Positions 6,653 to 6,795 of a stretch of DNA of 6,795 nt are shown here, one piece after another. Positions within the stretch are counted from its first letter, which is position 1. Each line of letters begins with the position of its first letter. The DNA is taken from NCBI GenBank assembly GCA_017457015.1, contig JAFTIG010000058.1, forward strand, positions 1 through 6,795. The letters run 5' to 3'. Made by a program: the position numbers and the translations under genes. Under the pieces are notes generated by a model. It worked only from the letters and a program-made list of their open reading frames with translations. It was not told the origin of the DNA and made no database searches. This stretch comes from Clostridia bacterium (GTDB lineage Bacteria; Bacillota_A; Clostridia; Christensenellales; Borkfalkiaceae).

Positions 6653-6795
6653 CTAATTAAGCATGCTTTTTTGACTTTGGAACTCCGCGCCTAATCCTTC
6701 AAACGCTTGATTTACTTGACGGAAATTTTCGCCAAAGTAATGAAAGGTATTTTGTTTTATACCCCCTTCTTCAACGGTTACGCCGATAAAGAAAC
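6653..6795 (-). CDS. 3' end of the zinc-ribbon membrane protein gene (right-hand copy, partial)
   Basis: This fragment holds codons 95-140 and the TAG stop (6653-6655) of the zinc-ribbon gene that otherwise lies at the left edge. It starts inside the membrane segment and ends with the sequence AEFQSQKSMLN. It is identical to the left copy over 141 bases and is almost certainly the same gene seen again through the end overlap. It adds the two stop-codon bases missing from the left copy. Confidence 0.85.
   Translation of the reverse strand, partial: FFIGVTVEEGGIKQNTFHYFGENFRQVNQAFEGLGAEFQSQKSMLN
6655..6795. repeat. Right copy of the 141-bp exact terminal direct repeat
   Basis: This stretch is identical to bases 1-141. 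The match breaks immediately to its left, so the repeat boundary falls inside the zinc-ribbon stop codon (T in the repeat, AG outside). Confidence 0.95.

Noticed and set aside
6472..6654. Sixty open codons on the minus strand, continuing from the repeat in a shifted frame
   Set aside because: A single frameshift could append them to the zinc-ribbon protein, but the product is rich in Phe, Cys, Lys and Asn as expected of AT-rich non-coding DNA, with no start codon of its own or domain.
1..6795. parS site for ParB
   Set aside because: I looked for the CACGTG core with TGTTTC/GAAACA flanks and found none; all ACGTG occurrences lack the flanks. Absence does not argue against ParB function because parS sites can lie elsewhere.

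Overview
The window reads as a chromosomal segment of a low-GC Gram-positive-type bacterium, most likely an uncultured member of the Clostridia (Bacillota). The evidence is strong GGAG-type ribosome sites, a Soj/Spo0J-type ParA-ParB pair, an NfeD-like protein, a Clostridia-style DUF2156 protein, AT-rich spacers and a moderate-to-low overall GC content. The order is inferred from protein style, not proven. All convincing genes lie on the minus strand, so the window is best read from right to left.

Layout in transcription order: a 472-bp AT-rich region with candidate promoters (6181-6652); ftsH with a TTG start (4057-6180); parA/soj (3239-4015); parB/spo0J (2310-3215); and a short NfeD-like membrane protein (2034-2297). 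These four genes are separated by 41, 23 and 12 nt and look like one operon. A 14-bp hairpin (2001-2033) begins right after the NfeD-like stop codon. Next is a two-domain DUF2156 + GNAT protein (588-1988), which has almost no leader of its own, followed by a GC-rich hairpin terminator (553-578). A very good sigma-A-type promoter (468-496), with a repeated AGATATTGA motif at and upstream of its -35 box, then drives a zinc-ribbon single-pass membrane protein (1-421).

The most striking structural fact is that bases 1-141 are repeated exactly at 6655-6795, in the same orientation. The zinc-ribbon gene runs off the left edge one base into its stop codon, and the right-hand copy supplies the rest of that codon (TAG). 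Joined through the overlap, the window is a circle of 6654 bp with six complete genes. A 141-bp end overlap matches the largest default k-mer of a common metagenome assembler (MEGAHIT). It therefore probably reflects graph closure or a loop through a repeated sequence rather than a biological terminal repeat. No replication initiator gene, parS site or mobility gene is visible, and ftsH and parAB are normally chromosomal. A real 6.65-kb replicon is therefore possible but not favoured.

Functionally, the main operon combines membrane protein quality control (FtsH, perhaps helped by the NfeD-like protein) with chromosome segregation (ParA and ParB). The DUF2156-GNAT and zinc-ribbon membrane genes form separate downstream units of unknown role. 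I see no CRISPR array, RNA gene, insertion sequence or prophage. I found no clearly new system. The points most worth following are the closure of the ends, the repeat motifs at the zinc-ribbon promoter, the GCGC-repeat block upstream of ftsH, the truncated NfeD-like protein, a His/Cys cluster in the FtsH outer domain and the hairpin in front of the DUF2156-GNAT gene.
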